A DNA stretch of 64,000 nucleotides from Streptomyces sp. NBC_01214. GTDB taxonomy: Bacteria > Actinomycetota > Actinomycetes > Streptomycetales > Streptomycetaceae. Below, one piece after another: positions 1 through 7,549 of this stretch. The position numbers and the translations under genes are program-made. Each line of letters starts with the position of its first letter. Position 1 is the first letter of the stretch. Location of the stretch: positions 1,612,001-1,676,000 of the forward strand of contig NZ_JAPEOS010000003.1 in NCBI RefSeq assembly GCF_026340975.1, in the 5' to 3' direction. The notes beneath the pieces are model-generated. The model ran no database searches. It worked only from the letters and a program-made list of their open reading frames with translations, and was not told the DNA's origin.

Positions 1-73
1 AGGAAAGGTGGCCGAGTTCGTCGGTAAGGATAAGCATCCGCAGATAGTCGCAGGTCAGCACCGCTCCGGCCAT
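1..73 (-). CDS. N-terminal part of a protein running off the left edge
   Basis: An open frame of 24 codons starts at ATG (73 to 71) and continues past the window edge, reading MAGAVLTCDYLRMLILTDEL and onward. The mix of hydrophobic and acidic residues looks like real coding, but too little is present to name a family. It lies 41 bp downstream of, and on the same strand as, the hydrolase at 114-776, so the two could be cotranscribed. There is no clear ribosome binding site, so the start is tentative. Confidence 0.4.
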   Translation of the reverse strand, partial: MAGAVLTCDYLRMLILTDELGHLS

Positions 74-113
74 CCGAATTCACGGCACCGCGGTCTCATA
101 TGCGCGCACCGCG

Positions 114-776
114 TCAGAAAGCGGATGCGAGCAGTTCCTGGAGGAGTCCGACGACGAGCCGGGGCCGTCCCACGAACGGCGAGTGGTCGGTCTGCCACTC
201 GCGCACGTCGGTGCAGCGCGAGGCCATCCTCCGCTGGAGACCCGGGTCGACGGCTCGGTCCCGTGCGCAGACCACGTAGGTGGAGGGGGTGTCCTGCCAG
301 CTCTGGCGCTCCGGAACTCCTCGCCCGCAGCCGGGGGCTTGGGCCCGCAGGAGGTCGACCGCCCGGGCGGCGAGCGGTGGGGGACAGTCGCCGTAGAGGG
401 CGGCGGCAGCCAGATCGGGGCACAGACTGGTCGAGCCGTCGGGCCCGGGCCGGATCGCCTCCTGGAGCAACGAGGACGCCCCGCCCAGAGCGGCCGCGCT
501 CTCGCCGGCATCCGGCACGAAGGCCGCCAGGTACACCAAGTGTCCTGCTCCGCGCACCCCGGTGATCACCGAACCGCCGTAGGAGTGACCGAGCAGGATC
601 GCGGGCTCCCGCAGCGCGTCGACGGCTGCCTGGACCGCGGCGGTGTCGGCGCGCAACGAACCCCGGTGGAGCTCGGGAACCGCAACCACGGTTCCGGAAG
701 CCCGCAAACGCTCTGTCACTTCGGCAAAGTGCTCAGGACGGTGGTACAGGCCGTGAACGAGCACCACAGCGGCCAT
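114..776 (-). CDS. Small alpha/beta-fold hydrolase
   Basis: The 220-residue protein has the alpha/beta hydrolase layout: an N-terminal strand ending in LVHG (residues 6-9, oxyanion region), the nucleophile elbow GHSYGG (63-68, Ser65), and a C-terminal DHSPF that supplies the likely catalytic His198. The length and motifs fit the short single-domain hydrolases often annotated as esterase or salicylate esterase-like; the substrate cannot be read from sequence. A GAGGAGGG ribosome binding site sits a few bases before the ATG at 776, which fixes the start. There is no signal peptide, so it is probably cytoplasmic. Confidence 0.88.
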   Translation of the reverse strand: MAAVVLVHGLYHRPEHFAEVTERLRASGTVVAVPELHRGSLRADTAAVQAAVDALREPAILLGHSYGGSVITGVRGAGHLVYLAAFVPDAGESAAALGGASSLLQEAIRPGPDGSTSLCPDLAAAALYGDCPPPLAARAVDLLRAQAPGCGRGVPERQSWQDTPSTYVVCARDRAVDPGLQRRMASRCTDVREWQTDHSPFVGRPRLVVGLLQELLASAF

Positions 777-955
777 GCGCCCTCCTCACGGTCGGCATCA
801 ACCCAGTGATCTTCACACGGCGTGCGACCGTTCCGCCGAAGTCCGTCGGGGCGCGGTCGGGGTGGCGGCGGATCCTCCGCCGCGGACCGCCGCGCAGGCG
901 CGGGGCTGCACGACACCCGTGCGGCGCCGCCCGAAAGCCACACCCCGCTGACACG

Positions 956-1201
956 TCACCAGATCCCGTGCTCGAACTCTTCCAGGGCGAGGTTCTCCTG
1001 GGACTCCTCGTCGGTGAACGCTGTCGGGTCGAACGCCCCGACGACTTCCCGGAAGCGGGCGGCACGTTGCTCCGGCGCGACGCCGTCGCCACGCTCGTCT
1101 GAGCGGTGATCTGCCGCCCGCCGCCCGCCGCCCGCCGCCCGCCGCCCGCCGCCCGCTCCGCGTGGACGCGGGCACCGGGGGAGCCCCTCGGGCCGGCTCA
1201 A
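956..1201 (-). pseudogene. Possible 3' fragment of an unknown gene next to a GC microsatellite
   Basis: On the minus strand the last ~45 codons (about 1090 down to 956) read as a plausible acidic protein end, including EQRAARFREVVGAFDPTAF, and stop with TGA. Upstream the frame runs into the 7-bp repeat at 1113-1154, which encodes low-complexity Gly/Arg/Ala, and the only start is a TTG. I read it as the tail of a gene whose 5' part was lost or replaced by repeat expansion. The family is not recognised. The remaining DNA between 777 and 1390 shows nothing convincing. Confidence 0.3.
1113..1154. repeat. Six tandem copies of the 7-mer GCCGCCC
   Basis: Six perfect head-to-tail copies of GCCGCCC occupy this stretch. 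The unit is not a multiple of three, so any protein crossing it would change frame whenever copy number changes. Confidence 0.9.
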
Positions 1202-1390
1202 AATAGTGCGTGGACGGACTCTCGGTGATCAAGTATCGTCCGACTTCGGACCACGTCGCGCGAGACGAACGGAAGGAGGCGAGTGCCGTGCAGTTCTCAA
1301 CCATCCAGCGCTCCCTCCTCGTTACCCCGGTGTGGTTCGTCTGATCCGAGGCCGGGAGCGCACCACGCAGTACACGTCCCGGAGGAATCC

Positions 1391-2293
1391 ATGACCGATC
1401 TGGTCATCCGCGCGCTCGACGAGAGCGACGCCCAGCTGTTCGACGCACACCCCGATCCACTGAACGCCCGCGCCGCCCACGAGCGCACCACGCACCGCCC
1501 CGACTGGAAGCGGGTGGCCCTGCGCGACGGCACGGTCGTCGCCCGCGGCGCCTGGTGGGGCGGCACCGACGACGAGGAACCCGTCAACGTCAACTGGTTC
1601 GATGTTGCCGAGGGAGAGGTGGAGGCGGGGGCCGAACTCCTGCGCTCCGCCCCCTGGCAGGTCGAGCTCGAAATCAACCTCCCCGGCGACTGGCGCGACC
1701 ACCCCGACCTGACCGCCGCCACCGAGACGCGCTTCGCCGCCGCCCGGGCGGCCGGCTACGAGCTCCTGGTGGAACGCTTCCTCTACCGCTGGACCCCGGA
1801 GCGCGGACTCCCCGAACGGCCCGGCCGCCTCGTCTTCGGCGCCGAACCCGACGACGCGGTCTTCTTCGACGCGCTGCGCCGCATCCATGCGGCCACCCTG
1901 GACGCCCACGCGCTGAAGGCCATAGCGGAGGGCGGCCTCGACCAGGCCGCGCAGGAGGAGCTCGACTTCTTCCACTGGTGCCCGTCCCCGCGGGAGTGGT
2001 GGCAGGTCGCCCGCACACCTGACGGCGACCTGGCCGGCATCCACATCCCGGCACACAACCCCTCCGGGCCGACCATCGGCTTCATCGGCGTCCTCCCGGA
2101 ACACCGCGGCCGCGGCTACGCCTACGACCTCCTCGCGGAGTGCACCCACCTCCTCGTGGAGCACGGCGCCGAGGCCGTGACCGGAGCCACGGACCGGGGC
2201 AACTTCCCCATGGCGGCGAACTTCGCGAAGGCCGGCTTCCCCGTGGTTCGCGAGCGCGTCAACTTCCACCCCGCCGCCCCGTCCGCCTCGTAG
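1391..2293 (+). CDS. GNAT-family N-acetyltransferase, 300 residues
   Basis: The C-terminal third carries a GNAT acetyl-CoA binding motif, IGFIGVLPEHRGRGYA, with EHRGRGYA at residues 237-244, followed by a helix and strand typical of the fold. The first ~150 residues look like a second, degenerate GNAT-like half, as in other ~300-residue actinobacterial acetyltransferases. The predicted role is acetyl transfer from acetyl-CoA to an amine that cannot be specified. The ATG at 1391 is chosen because GGAGG lies 5 nt upstream; an in-frame extension to 1283 has low-complexity sequence and no such site. It is a monocistronic unit. Confidence 0.85.
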   Translation: MTDLVIRALDESDAQLFDAHPDPLNARAAHERTTHRPDWKRVALRDGTVVARGAWWGGTDDEEPVNVNWFDVAEGEVEAGAELLRSAPWQVELEINLPGDWRDHPDLTAATETRFAAARAAGYELLVERFLYRWTPERGLPERPGRLVFGAEPDDAVFFDALRRIHAATLDAHALKAIAEGGLDQAAQEELDFFHWCPSPREWWQVARTPDGDLAGIHIPAHNPSGPTIGFIGVLPEHRGRGYAYDLLAECTHLLVEHGAEAVTGATDRGNFPMAANFAKAGFPVVRERVNFHPAAPSAS

Positions 2294-2488
2294 TAGCGGG
2301 CCCGATCCCGATCCTCGCCCCGCGCCGTGATGTTCTGGCTGCGGGGCGAGGACGTCCGGCAACTCCTCGCCCGGGCCACTGGGCTGCCGAACCCGGGTCC
2401 GTCCGGCCGCCGCCCGGCGAAGCCAGAACCCGACCGAAGCCCGGGCAGCCAAGTGCGCGGCCCACGGTCGACTGCCGGGTTCGCTCCC

Positions 2489-2501
2489 TACACTGACGGG
2501 C
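2489..2501 (+). promoter_or_regulatory. Putative -10 box for a leaderless mRNA
   Basis: TACACT (2489-2494) lies 7 nt before the ATG at 2502 and no ribosome binding site is present. This is the arrangement of Streptomyces leaderless genes, where transcription starts at or next to the start codon. Confidence 0.45.
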
Positions 2502-2885
2502 ATGGCATGCCGCATCAGTGAGCTGGTCATCGACGCCGCCGACCCCGAGCGACTCGCCGCCTTCTGGAGCGAGGTCCTCGGCTACGTCGAACTCGGCCGG
2601 GAGGACGACGGAAGCATCGAGATCGGGCCGCCCGGCGCCGGCTTCGGCGGCCCGCAGCCGACCCTCATCCTCAGCCCGAGCAGCGCCCCGGGGACCGGGA
2701 AGCTCCCACTGCACATCGACGTCAATCCCACCGACCGCGACCAAAACGCCGAGCTGGAGCGGCTCCTCGCCCTCGGCGCCAGGCCCGCCGACGTCGGCCA
2801 GACCGGCACCGAGAACTGGCACGTCCTCGCTGACCCGGAGGGCAATGAATTCTGCCTCCTCCACAGGCGGCTCCAGCCCCTCTGA
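2502..2885 (+). CDS. VOC (glyoxalase/bleomycin resistance) fold protein
   Basis: The 127-residue protein shows the paired beta-alpha-beta-beta-beta modules of the VOC superfamily: an opening ISELVIDAADPERLAAFW, a middle LHIDVNP strand, and an ending in which DPEGNEFCLL supplies the last metal-side strand. It resembles the glyoxalase-like domain proteins (often DUF4190- or PhnB-like) common in Streptomyces. VOC proteins act as isomerases, dioxygenases or drug-binding proteins, and this one cannot be assigned. The start is supported by a -10 box 7 nt upstream, implying a leaderless transcript. Confidence 0.82.
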   Translation: MACRISELVIDAADPERLAAFWSEVLGYVELGREDDGSIEIGPPGAGFGGPQPTLILSPSSAPGTGKLPLHIDVNPTDRDQNAELERLLALGARPADVGQTGTENWHVLADPEGNEFCLLHRRLQPL

Positions 2886-2980
2886 CCACGGGCCGGTTCG
2901 TCCCCACCGGGCACGCCTTCACGTAGCCCCCTCGGTGGCGTCTCCCCCCCACGCCGGTTCCTCGCCCGGAACCCCTCGCA

Positions 2981-4450
2981 TCAGCCTCGGTCGGGAAGGT
3001 GCCAGCGGTGCGGGGCCACGAGCGCGTCGATGCTGTCGGGCCCCCAGGTTCCGGGGGCGTACGGCTCCACGGGAGGGGGCGCCTCCAGCAGCGGGGCCGA
3101 GACCTCCCACAGGCGTTCGATGCCGTCGGAGCGGGTGAAGAAGGACTGGTCGCCGAGCATGGCCTCCAGGAGGAGGTGCTCGTAGCCCTCCAGGGAGTTG
3201 TCGGCGGTGAAGGAGCTCCGGTAGCCGAAGACCATGTCCGCCTCCGCCAACCGCATGGAGGGGCCGGGCTCCTTGACGAGGAACCGGGCGCTGATGGAGC
3301 CGGGATCGGCGAAGTCGATGACGAGTTCGTTGCTCCGACCGTCGACGGCGGCACGCGCGTTCAGGGGGAACATGCCGAGAACGGGCTCGCGCAGCCCCAG
3401 GGTGACGACGTGGCGGCCCTCGGCCAGGGCCTTGCCCGAGCGCAGGAGGAAGGGGACACCGGCCCAGCGCCAGTTGTCGATCTCGACGCGCAGGGCGGCG
3501 AAGGTCTCGGTGTCCGAGGCCGGATCGACCCCGGGCTCGGCGCGGTAGCCCGTGTACTGTCCGCGCACGACGTGCGCGGGATCCAGCGGCCGCAGGCTGC
3601 GGAAGACCTTGACCTGCTCGTCCCGGAGCGACTGGGCGTCGAGGACGACCGGTGGTTCCATCGCGACGAACCCGAGCAGCTGGAAGAGATGAGTGACGAT
3701 CATGTCGCGGAAGGTTCCGGTGCCTTCGAAGAAGTGCGCACGGCCCTGGATGTCGATCTGTTCGGGCACGTCGATCTGCACGTGGCTGATGTGCTCGCGG
3801 TTCCAGAGGGGTTCGAAGAGGCCGTTGGCGAACCGGAGGGCGAGGATGTTGTCCACCGCCTCCTTGCCGAGGAAGTGGTCGATGCGGAACACGCGGGACT
3901 CGTCGAACACGGCGTGGATGGCCCCGTTGAGCGCGCGGGCGGACGCGAGGTCGGTCCCGAAGGGCTTCTCGACGATGACACGGGCGTCCTGGGCGAGGCC
4001 CGTGGCGCCGAGGAGTTCGATCATCGAGGTGAACGCGACGGGCGGGACGGCCAGGTGGAAGAGGCGTCGCGGAGTGCCGCCGACGGCCTGCTCGGCCGCG
4101 CGCACCGCCGCCACCAACGGCTCCGGGGCCTGCGGGTCGGCCGCCCCGAAGGACAGGGCGGACTCGAACTCCTGCCATACGGGACCCTCGGGGCGCGAGC
4201 GTCCGAACTCCGTCACGGCCTGCCGTGCGTGGGCGCGGAAATCCTGGTCGCTCAGGGCCACGGCCGCCGGGGCGGTGCCGACGATGCGGTAGCGCCGTGG
4301 CATCAGCCCCGCCTTGGCGAGATGGAACAGGCCGGGCAGCAGCTTGCGCCGGGCCAGGTCTCCCGTAGCACCGAAGAGGACGATGACGTGGTCGTCCGGG
4401 CTCGACCCGGGGGACTGCGCGGGCTCCGCGGACTGGGTGGGCTGGGTCAT
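2981..4450 (-). CDS. zwf: Glucose-6-phosphate 1-dehydrogenase
   Basis: The protein should oxidise glucose 6-phosphate to 6-phosphogluconolactone with reduction of NADP, the entry step of the oxidative pentose phosphate pathway, in the cytoplasm. The 489 residues match the usual length. The dinucleotide-binding loop FGATGDLARRK is at 26-36, EKPFGTDLASA at 161-171, and the family active-site signature RIDHFLGKE at 189-197 holds the substrate-binding His and Lys. GAGG lies 9 nt before the ATG at 4450, so I start there; the open frame continues upstream to 4627 as low-complexity sequence. It stands alone, without the tal, opcA and pgl neighbours of the main Streptomyces zwf operons, so it is probably an additional copy. 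Confidence 0.95.
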   Translation of the reverse strand: MTQPTQSAEPAQSPGSSPDDHVIVLFGATGDLARRKLLPGLFHLAKAGLMPRRYRIVGTAPAAVALSDQDFRAHARQAVTEFGRSRPEGPVWQEFESALSFGAADPQAPEPLVAAVRAAEQAVGGTPRRLFHLAVPPVAFTSMIELLGATGLAQDARVIVEKPFGTDLASARALNGAIHAVFDESRVFRIDHFLGKEAVDNILALRFANGLFEPLWNREHISHVQIDVPEQIDIQGRAHFFEGTGTFRDMIVTHLFQLLGFVAMEPPVVLDAQSLRDEQVKVFRSLRPLDPAHVVRGQYTGYRAEPGVDPASDTETFAALRVEIDNWRWAGVPFLLRSGKALAEGRHVVTLGLREPVLGMFPLNARAAVDGRSNELVIDFADPGSISARFLVKEPGPSMRLAEADMVFGYRSSFTADNSLEGYEHLLLEAMLGDQSFFTRSDGIERLWEVSAPLLEAPPPVEPYAPGTWGPDSIDALVAPHRWHLPDRG

Positions 4451-4765
4451 GGCGGGCATCCTCACGCGTCGGCGCCGGAGCGCTCCATGGCACTGGCACT
4501 GGCACTGGCACGACGTACGGGACCGGTATCCATCCGCCCGAGTCCGACTCGTACGAGGTGTACGTGTGTGCCCGAGGCCATTCGCCACACTTCCGTTCCG
4601 GTCGGTCGCACCGCCCTGACCACCCACTGTGCGCGTTCACCACGGATCCGGCGCCCGGGACTGCGCCAACCGGGTCACGGCACGGGGACGGGACGCGCGG
4701 TCCTCGTCCGGCCGGGCGATCGATGCGGGTTCGTTTCGCTGACGGTCGGGTGTCGCCCCCGGCAC

Positions 4766-4777
4766 TAACCTCAGATC
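4766..4777 (+). promoter_or_regulatory. Putative -10 box for a leaderless mRNA
   Basis: TAACCT (4766-4771) precedes the GTG at 4778 by 6 nt and no Shine-Dalgarno sequence is seen, consistent with a leaderless transcript. Confidence 0.35.
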
Positions 4778-5620
4778 GTGGGACAGCCTCTGGAGAGCGT
4801 CGAAGGCGCAGGACCGTTCGTCACCCGGCGTACCTGGCGGCGGCCCGAGGGGGACACGGTGGTCTGGGATTCGCGGCTGGCGCGCAAGCGCGGCACGCTG
4901 TCGGTGCGGGGCCCAGGAGATGCGGCCGGCCAGGTCTCGACCGCCGATCCCGGGGCACTGCGCCGTCTGCGCAGGCTCAACGTCCTGGCTTCCGGCGCGT
5001 TCGTCATCGGCGGGGCGTTGTTCGCCGTCGGCGCCGCGGCCTCGCAGTTCGGTTCCGGCGATCCGCTGGTCAGCGCGTGGGTGTACCTCGTCGGGGGCCT
5101 GTTCTTCAGCACCGGGGGCTACGTATCGGTCCTTCAGGTACTGAACGCGCCCCGTCACGCCCCGGGCGGCGGTTTCCTGATCACCGCGGGCTGGCGGTGG
5201 TGGGGGTACGAGCCGATGCGGCTGGACTGGCTGAGCACCTTCGTCCTGTTCACCGGAACGCTCGTGTTCGGCGTCAACCTGCTGGACTCCTTCCTGGAGG
5301 GCCTCACCGCCCGGCAGGTCAATCGGCTGATCTGGACCCCTGACGTCATCGGGTGCGTGCTGTTCCTCGTCTCGGGGCACCTCGCCTTCGCCGAGATCTG
5401 CCATCGGCCCTGGCCGTGCATCCGCTCCCGCAGTCTCGGGTGGTGGGTCGTGGCGGTGAACCAGTTCGGTTCGGTCCTCTTCATGGTCTCGGCGCTGGCG
5501 GCCTTCACCCGCCCCGCGACCGGAAGCCTGGTCAACGTCGACATCGCCAACTGGGGGACGCTGACCGGTGCGCTGTGCTTCTCGCTCGGCGGGCTGCTGC
5601 AGCTCTTCGAGCGGCCGTAG
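4778..5620 (+). CDS. YrhK-type integral membrane protein
   Basis: The 280-residue protein has about seven hydrophobic segments after a ~65-residue basic N-terminus. Pairs of helices separated by short charged loops resemble the YrhK domain: segments such as FVIGGALFAVGAA, followed after a polar stretch by VYLVGGLFFSTGGYV, recur towards the C-terminus, which ends GTLTGALCFSLGGLLQLFE. The function of YrhK proteins is unknown. The GTG start is supported by a TAACCT box 6 nt upstream. Its orientation is divergent from zwf and convergent with the 2'-5' RNA ligase-like gene. Confidence 0.78.
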   Translation: MGQPLESVEGAGPFVTRRTWRRPEGDTVVWDSRLARKRGTLSVRGPGDAAGQVSTADPGALRRLRRLNVLASGAFVIGGALFAVGAAASQFGSGDPLVSAWVYLVGGLFFSTGGYVSVLQVLNAPRHAPGGGFLITAGWRWWGYEPMRLDWLSTFVLFTGTLVFGVNLLDSFLEGLTARQVNRLIWTPDVIGCVLFLVSGHLAFAEICHRPWPCIRSRSLGWWVVAVNQFGSVLFMVSALAAFTRPATGSLVNVDIANWGTLTGALCFSLGGLLQLFERP

Positions 5621-5703
5621 GGGGCTTCGGCCGTGCCGGGCGGCCGCCCGCCGTCCGACACCGCTTCCGCGCGAGGACCGGACCTCCGGCGGGTCCCCCG
5701 GGC

Positions 5704-6279
5704 CTATGGCCGGCGTCGTGCTCCGAGGGCGAACGACGCCCGTTCCTGCCACTTCGTTCCGTCGTGCACCATGAGTTCGACCGAGGAGACGTGAGAGGTG
5801 AACGGGAGCCTGTCCGCGAGGTCGGTCTCGATCTCCTCCAGGAGGGGGTCTTCCTGGCCTTGAGCGAGGGTCAGGTGCGGTATGACCTCGGCAAACCGGC
5901 CGCCATACGGAGGAGCCTCAGGCCAACGATCGGCGATCGCCTCCGTGAGCCGACGCAACGGCGTGTCCGGCTCGGGCACGAGGTACAGCACTTCCGGAAG
6001 CCGCCCACACCTCTCGAACCGCAGGTCGAATGCGGGCTGCCGGCCCAGCACGTCCGCGAGGGCGGAGTGGACGAGCGTGTCCATGCGGCTCTCGTCGAGG
6101 AACGGGAAGAGCACGGTGACGTGGGCCGGCACCCCGGCCCGGGCCGACGGGTCGAGCCGTTCACGCCATCTGCGGACGGACGGCTCGGCCTCCGGGATCC
6201 GGACGATGAGCCCCGTCTGGCCCGCCTGAAACGCACTGGTGCTGTCATCTGTCATGACACCGCATGGTGTCATCCCCAT
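5704..6279 (-). CDS. 2'-5' RNA ligase / cyclic phosphodiesterase family protein
   Basis: Two HxTx motifs define the 2H phosphoesterase fold: HVTVLFPF around residue 53 and HLTLAQG around residue 136. Such proteins hydrolyse or ligate 2',5' or cyclic phosphodiesters in RNA or nucleotides; the actual substrate here is unknown. At 191 residues the length fits the family. The start is uncertain: ATGs at 6279, 6273 and 6255 are in frame, and the recognisable part begins only after 6255. A perfect inverted repeat (6254-6273) lies across this region and could be an operator. Upstream and on the same strand is the lodB-like gene, from which it is separated by a hairpin. Confidence 0.82.
   Translation of the reverse strand: MGMTPCGVMTDDSTSAFQAGQTGLIVRIPEAEPSVRRWRERLDPSARAGVPAHVTVLFPFLDESRMDTLVHSALADVLGRQPAFDLRFERCGRLPEVLYLVPEPDTPLRRLTEAIADRWPEAPPYGGRFAEVIPHLTLAQGQEDPLLEEIETDLADRLPFTSHVSSVELMVHDGTKWQERASFALGARRRP
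6254..6273. promoter_or_regulatory. Inverted repeat overlapping the start of the 2'-5' RNA ligase-like gene
   Basis: ATGACACC and GGTGTCAT are perfect 8-bp arms around GCAT. The repeat lies among the candidate start codons of the gene at 5704-6279, so it could be an operator or an mRNA hairpin that limits translation. Confidence 0.4.
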
Positions 6280-6330
6280 CCCTGAATACCCACGGTGCCG
6301 ATGGGGCCGATGACGAGTGAACGCCCGGGT

Positions 6331-6373
6331 CCTGTCGTCAAAGTGGCGGGCCCGACGGGACTGTGACGACAGG
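6331..6373 (-). terminator. Hairpin downstream of the lodA-lodB pair
   Basis: Arms CCTGTCGTCA (6331-6340) and TGACGACAGG (6364-6373) pair perfectly, and the 23-nt loop contains a further CGGGCCCG palindrome. It lies 30 bp past the lodB-like stop codon. There is no T-run, as is usual for high-GC terminators, so the assignment rests on position. Confidence 0.45.
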
Positions 6374-6403
6374 GCTCAGGGCCCCCCACCGCCGCCCTCC
6401 GGG

Positions 6404-7549
6404 TCACTGCGGCCACCCGTTCCGGCGGCGCCAGAACGGGTGCGCCGGCCACCGTCGCTCCTCGGCGTAGGACTGTGCGTGATGGTGGTGGTAGGCGTCC
6501 GCGATGCCGTCCAGGAACGAGGCGTAGGACGCGAGGGCGCCCGTGTCGCCGGCCAGGCACCGGTCGACGGTCCGGCCGACGCGGACCCCGGTGTGCAGGG
6601 CCGTGAGGATGCCCTGGGAGGACAGGGGGTCGAAGGCGATCGCGGCGTCCCCGGCGGCGACCCATCCGGGGCCGGCCGGCGGGGAGAGCCGCAGCCCGTG
6701 GGCGGCCGTCCACCGCGGCGCGGGGGAGTCGGCCGGGTCGTAGTTGCTCAGCCGGTCCCGTACGTGCCGGGTGCGCGTCGCCGCGTACCGGAATCCGTCC
6801 GCGGTGCGCAGCCGGGCAGTGGCGAGGTCGGCGTCGGTGAGATGGGCGACCACCCGCCCGGCGGGAACCCTCGCGGTGTACCACCAGCCCTCGGGCACCG
6901 CCTCGACGAGGGTGCGCAACTCCAGGTCCCCGGCGTGACCGTCCGCCCCGCGCGCGCCGAGCAGCGTGAACGCGGCCACGAGGCGATCCTGCCGGCGGCG
7001 CAGGGCCAGACGGCGGCCGATGAGGGCGCGGCGGCCGGTCGCGTCCACGACCCAGTCGGAGCACACCTCCCGTACGGTGCCGTCCCGCTCCCGCACCAGC
7101 AGGTGCTGCTCGCCGGCCGTGCTGCGGTGGTCGATCACGACGGCACGCCGGATCAGCGCGCCCGCGGCCACCGCGGCTTCGCGCAGGAAGGCGTCGAAAC
7201 GGGCCCGGTCGAGGTGCCAACCGTGGCCGTGCGGGTCGAACAGGTGGCTGTGGCCGTGCAACTGCGCCGATCCCCAGGACGCGTCGGTACCCGGGCAGCT
7301 CAGGTGCGCGTCGGAGGCGAAGGCGGCCGAGAGCCCCAGGTCGTGCAGGAGCGGCCGGGCCGCGGGCGGCAGGGTCTCGCCGATCGTGAAGGCGGCGGAG
7401 GCCGTGCCCGGTGGGCCCCCGTCCACCAGCAGGACGTGTCGGCCGGCCCGGGCCAGGACCAGGGCGGCGACGGCACCGGCCGGGCCGCCCCCGGCCACGA
7501 CGGCCTCGAACCGCCCGGCGCGGGGAACCGGGCCGGTCCGAGCGGTCAC
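6404..7549 (-). CDS. LodB-like FAD-dependent oxidoreductase (halogenase/monooxygenase fold)
   Basis: The 381-residue flavoprotein opens with a Rossmann FAD-binding loop, VVAGGGPAGAV (GGGPAG at 20-25), and has a later GDAAIAFDPLSSQG segment, the second FAD motif of the tryptophan-halogenase/monooxygenase family. In known LodA/LodB and GoxA/GoxB pairs this flavoprotein is needed to build the cysteine tryptophylquinone cofactor of its partner. I infer the same role because the gene follows a LodA-like gene with a 4-bp overlap (GTGA, 7546-7549), implying translational coupling. The GTG at 7549 is therefore the start; the open frame upstream to 7687 overlaps its partner. A general monooxygenase role is the alternative. 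Confidence 0.82.
   Translation of the reverse strand: MTARTGPVPRAGRFEAVVAGGGPAGAVAALVLARAGRHVLLVDGGPPGTASAAFTIGETLPPAARPLLHDLGLSAAFASDAHLSCPGTDASWGSAQLHGHSHLFDPHGHGWHLDRARFDAFLREAAVAAGALIRRAVVIDHRSTAGEQHLLVRERDGTVREVCSDWVVDATGRRALIGRRLALRRRQDRLVAAFTLLGARGADGHAGDLELRTLVEAVPEGWWYTARVPAGRVVAHLTDADLATARLRTADGFRYAATRTRHVRDRLSNYDPADSPAPRWTAAHGLRLSPPAGPGWVAAGDAAIAFDPLSSQGILTALHTGVRVGRTVDRCLAGDTGALASYASFLDGIADAYHHHHAQSYAEERRWPAHPFWRRRNGWPQ

Noticed and set aside
2981..4643. Longer starts for zwf and a 574-residue antisense-frame protein
   Set aside because: The upstream extension is low-complexity and lacks a ribosome binding site; the other long frames are mirror images of zwf codons caused by high GC.
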